Assembly (NCBI GenBank): GCA_038232055.1 | Contig: JBBSIN010000001.1 | Span: forward strand, 20,173-84,172 | Direction of reading: 5' to 3' | DNA from: JBBSIN01 sp038232055 | Lineage (GTDB): Bacteria > Actinomycetota > Actinomycetes > JADGOV01 | Length of the DNA: 64,000 nt | Shown: piece after piece, positions 63,800 to 64,000 of the stretch | Layout: every line of letters begins with the position of its first letter | How positions within the stretch are numbered: position 1 is the first letter of the stretch | Program-made: the position numbers and the translations under genes | Notes under the pieces: model-generated | What the model was told of the DNA's origin: nothing | The model's database searches: none | Seen by the model: only the letters and a program-made list of their open reading frames with translations

Positions 63800-63844
63800 G
63801 ACTACGGATCAGAAGGTTGGGGGTTCGAGTCCCTCCGAGCGCGC
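63800..63844 (+). repeat. attR: second copy of the 45-bp tRNA-Arg 3' segment
   Basis: Identical to 41914-41958. The upstream half of a tRNA is absent here (no acceptor 5' strand or D arm), so this is the displaced chromosomal end of the tRNA gene and not a second tRNA. Confidence 0.93.
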
Positions 63845-64000
63845 AGCATCAGTGCAGGTTCAGCATGCTGGCGCCCTGCGGGCTCACCGTGGCTCGCGAA
63901 GATTCGCGTGGGACTGCGGTGAGCTCGGGGTCTGGTCACGGGCGGGCTGGTCGGGGACGATCGAGGCGTCCGTTCCGGTGGGACACCGGACTCCTCTGTA
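63845..64000. other. Chromosome beyond the island; nothing assignable
   Basis: These 156 bases show no ribosome-site-linked start or recognisable protein on either strand. They represent the original downstream flank of tRNA-Arg before insertion. Confidence 0.6.

Larger units (their letters stand above)
41959..63844. mobile_element. 21.9-kb integrative (formerly mobilizable) element in tRNA-Arg carrying a defence block
   Basis: The element is bounded by 45-bp direct repeats of the tRNA-Arg end. Its functions are a tyrosine integrase, XRE regulator and excisionase-like HTH (46.1-48.6 kb), a MobF relaxase-helicase (48.7-51.6 kb, frameshifted), a UvrD helicase (frameshifted) and two DUF4238 proteins at the left. 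At the right are a type I R-M operon, a RES/Xre pair and a Mrr-STAND NTPase. Matching 25-bp motifs flank the interior of both ends. No FtsK/TraB-type pump, type IV secretion or replication gene was found, so it is not a self-transmissible ICE. Base composition of the right half is visibly less GC-rich than the flanking chromosome. Confidence 0.92.

Noticed and set aside
41959..63844. Self-transmissible ICE or actinobacterial AICE
   Set aside because: No FtsK/TraB-type translocase, Rep protein, Spd or type IV secretion genes are visible, and the only transfer gene (relaxase) is frameshifted.
63800..63844. Second tRNA-Arg gene at the right boundary
   Set aside because: Only the 3' half is present; the acceptor 5' strand and D arm are missing, so it is attR.
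63566..63922. Open frame starting at the STAND gene stop (GTGA) and running through attR
   Set aside because: It reads across the arm-site motif and the tRNA-derived att repeat, is Arg/Ser-rich, and would exist only in the integrated state. No family similarity was seen.
1..64000. CRISPR array or cas genes
   Set aside because: No regularly spaced repeats with unique 30-40-nt spacers and no Cas-like proteins were seen.

Overview
This is a high-GC actinobacterial chromosome segment. The evidence is the GC-rich codon usage, many GTG/TTG starts, GTGA/ATGA stop-start overlaps, a mycothiol-dependent formaldehyde dehydrogenase, a flavin/F420-type LLM oxidoreductase and an MprAB-HtrA-like envelope stress cluster. 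No species is assigned. The window has two parts: ordinary chromosome (about 1-41,958) and an integrated mobile island (41,959-63,844), followed by about 150 bp of chromosome.

Chromosomal part. From left to right: the end of larC and a UPF0016 transporter; a PRC-barrel/DUF2382 stress protein; an extended SDR sugar epimerase; a two-component system with a polytopic membrane protein; a tightly overlapping five-gene operon (GT2 glycosyltransferase, DUF2064, methyltransferase, membrane-anchored molybdopterin oxidoreductase, small membrane protein); an SDR; arginine deiminase; a repeat-rich 640-bp gap; an anti-sigma-type ATPase; a GDPD; a TPP-riboswitch-controlled permease-tenA operon; a DMT exporter; two flavoprotein genes; an Fpg/Nei glycosylase; a secreted BNR-repeat protein; an MprA/MprB/HtrA-like block; a succinate-semialdehyde dehydrogenase; tRNA-Ser(GCT). 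A small, partly decayed toxin-antitoxin zone follows the tRNA. Then come the mscR-MBL-GNAT-GH15 operon, a disulfide-reductase-like flavoprotein, a secreted phosphoesterase, an LLM oxidoreductase, an amidohydrolase, an alpha/beta hydrolase, ribonuclease Z and tRNA-Arg(ACG).

Island. A 45-bp copy of the tRNA-Arg 3' part (41914-41958) recurs at 63800-63844, bounding a 21.9-kb element inserted in the tRNA gene. Just inside each end lies the same 25-bp sequence, made of two CTTCTACCGGAT units, which are probable recombinase arm sites. The element holds a tyrosine integrase with an XRE regulator, a divergent excisionase-like HTH protein, a MobF relaxase-helicase broken by two frameshifts, a UvrD-like helicase broken by one frameshift, and a pair of DUF4238 proteins. 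Its right half is a defence block: a type I restriction-modification operon (CxCG mini-protein, HsdM, half-length HsdS, HsdR), a RES/Xre toxin-antitoxin pair, and a 1533-residue Mrr-type nuclease/STAND NTPase resembling AVAST (Avs4-like) anti-phage sensors. No conjugation machinery is visible, so it is best read as a defence-carrying integrative, formerly mobilizable element.

A second unexpected signal lies outside the island. Two intergenic regions (1804-1894 and 13245-13369) share one architecture: an array of GTCCGAG heptamers at about 12-bp spacing, exactly 41 nt of spacer with ACCTGCGGA at the same offset, then an array of the complementary CTCGGAC. It looks like a dispersed, undescribed structured repeat.
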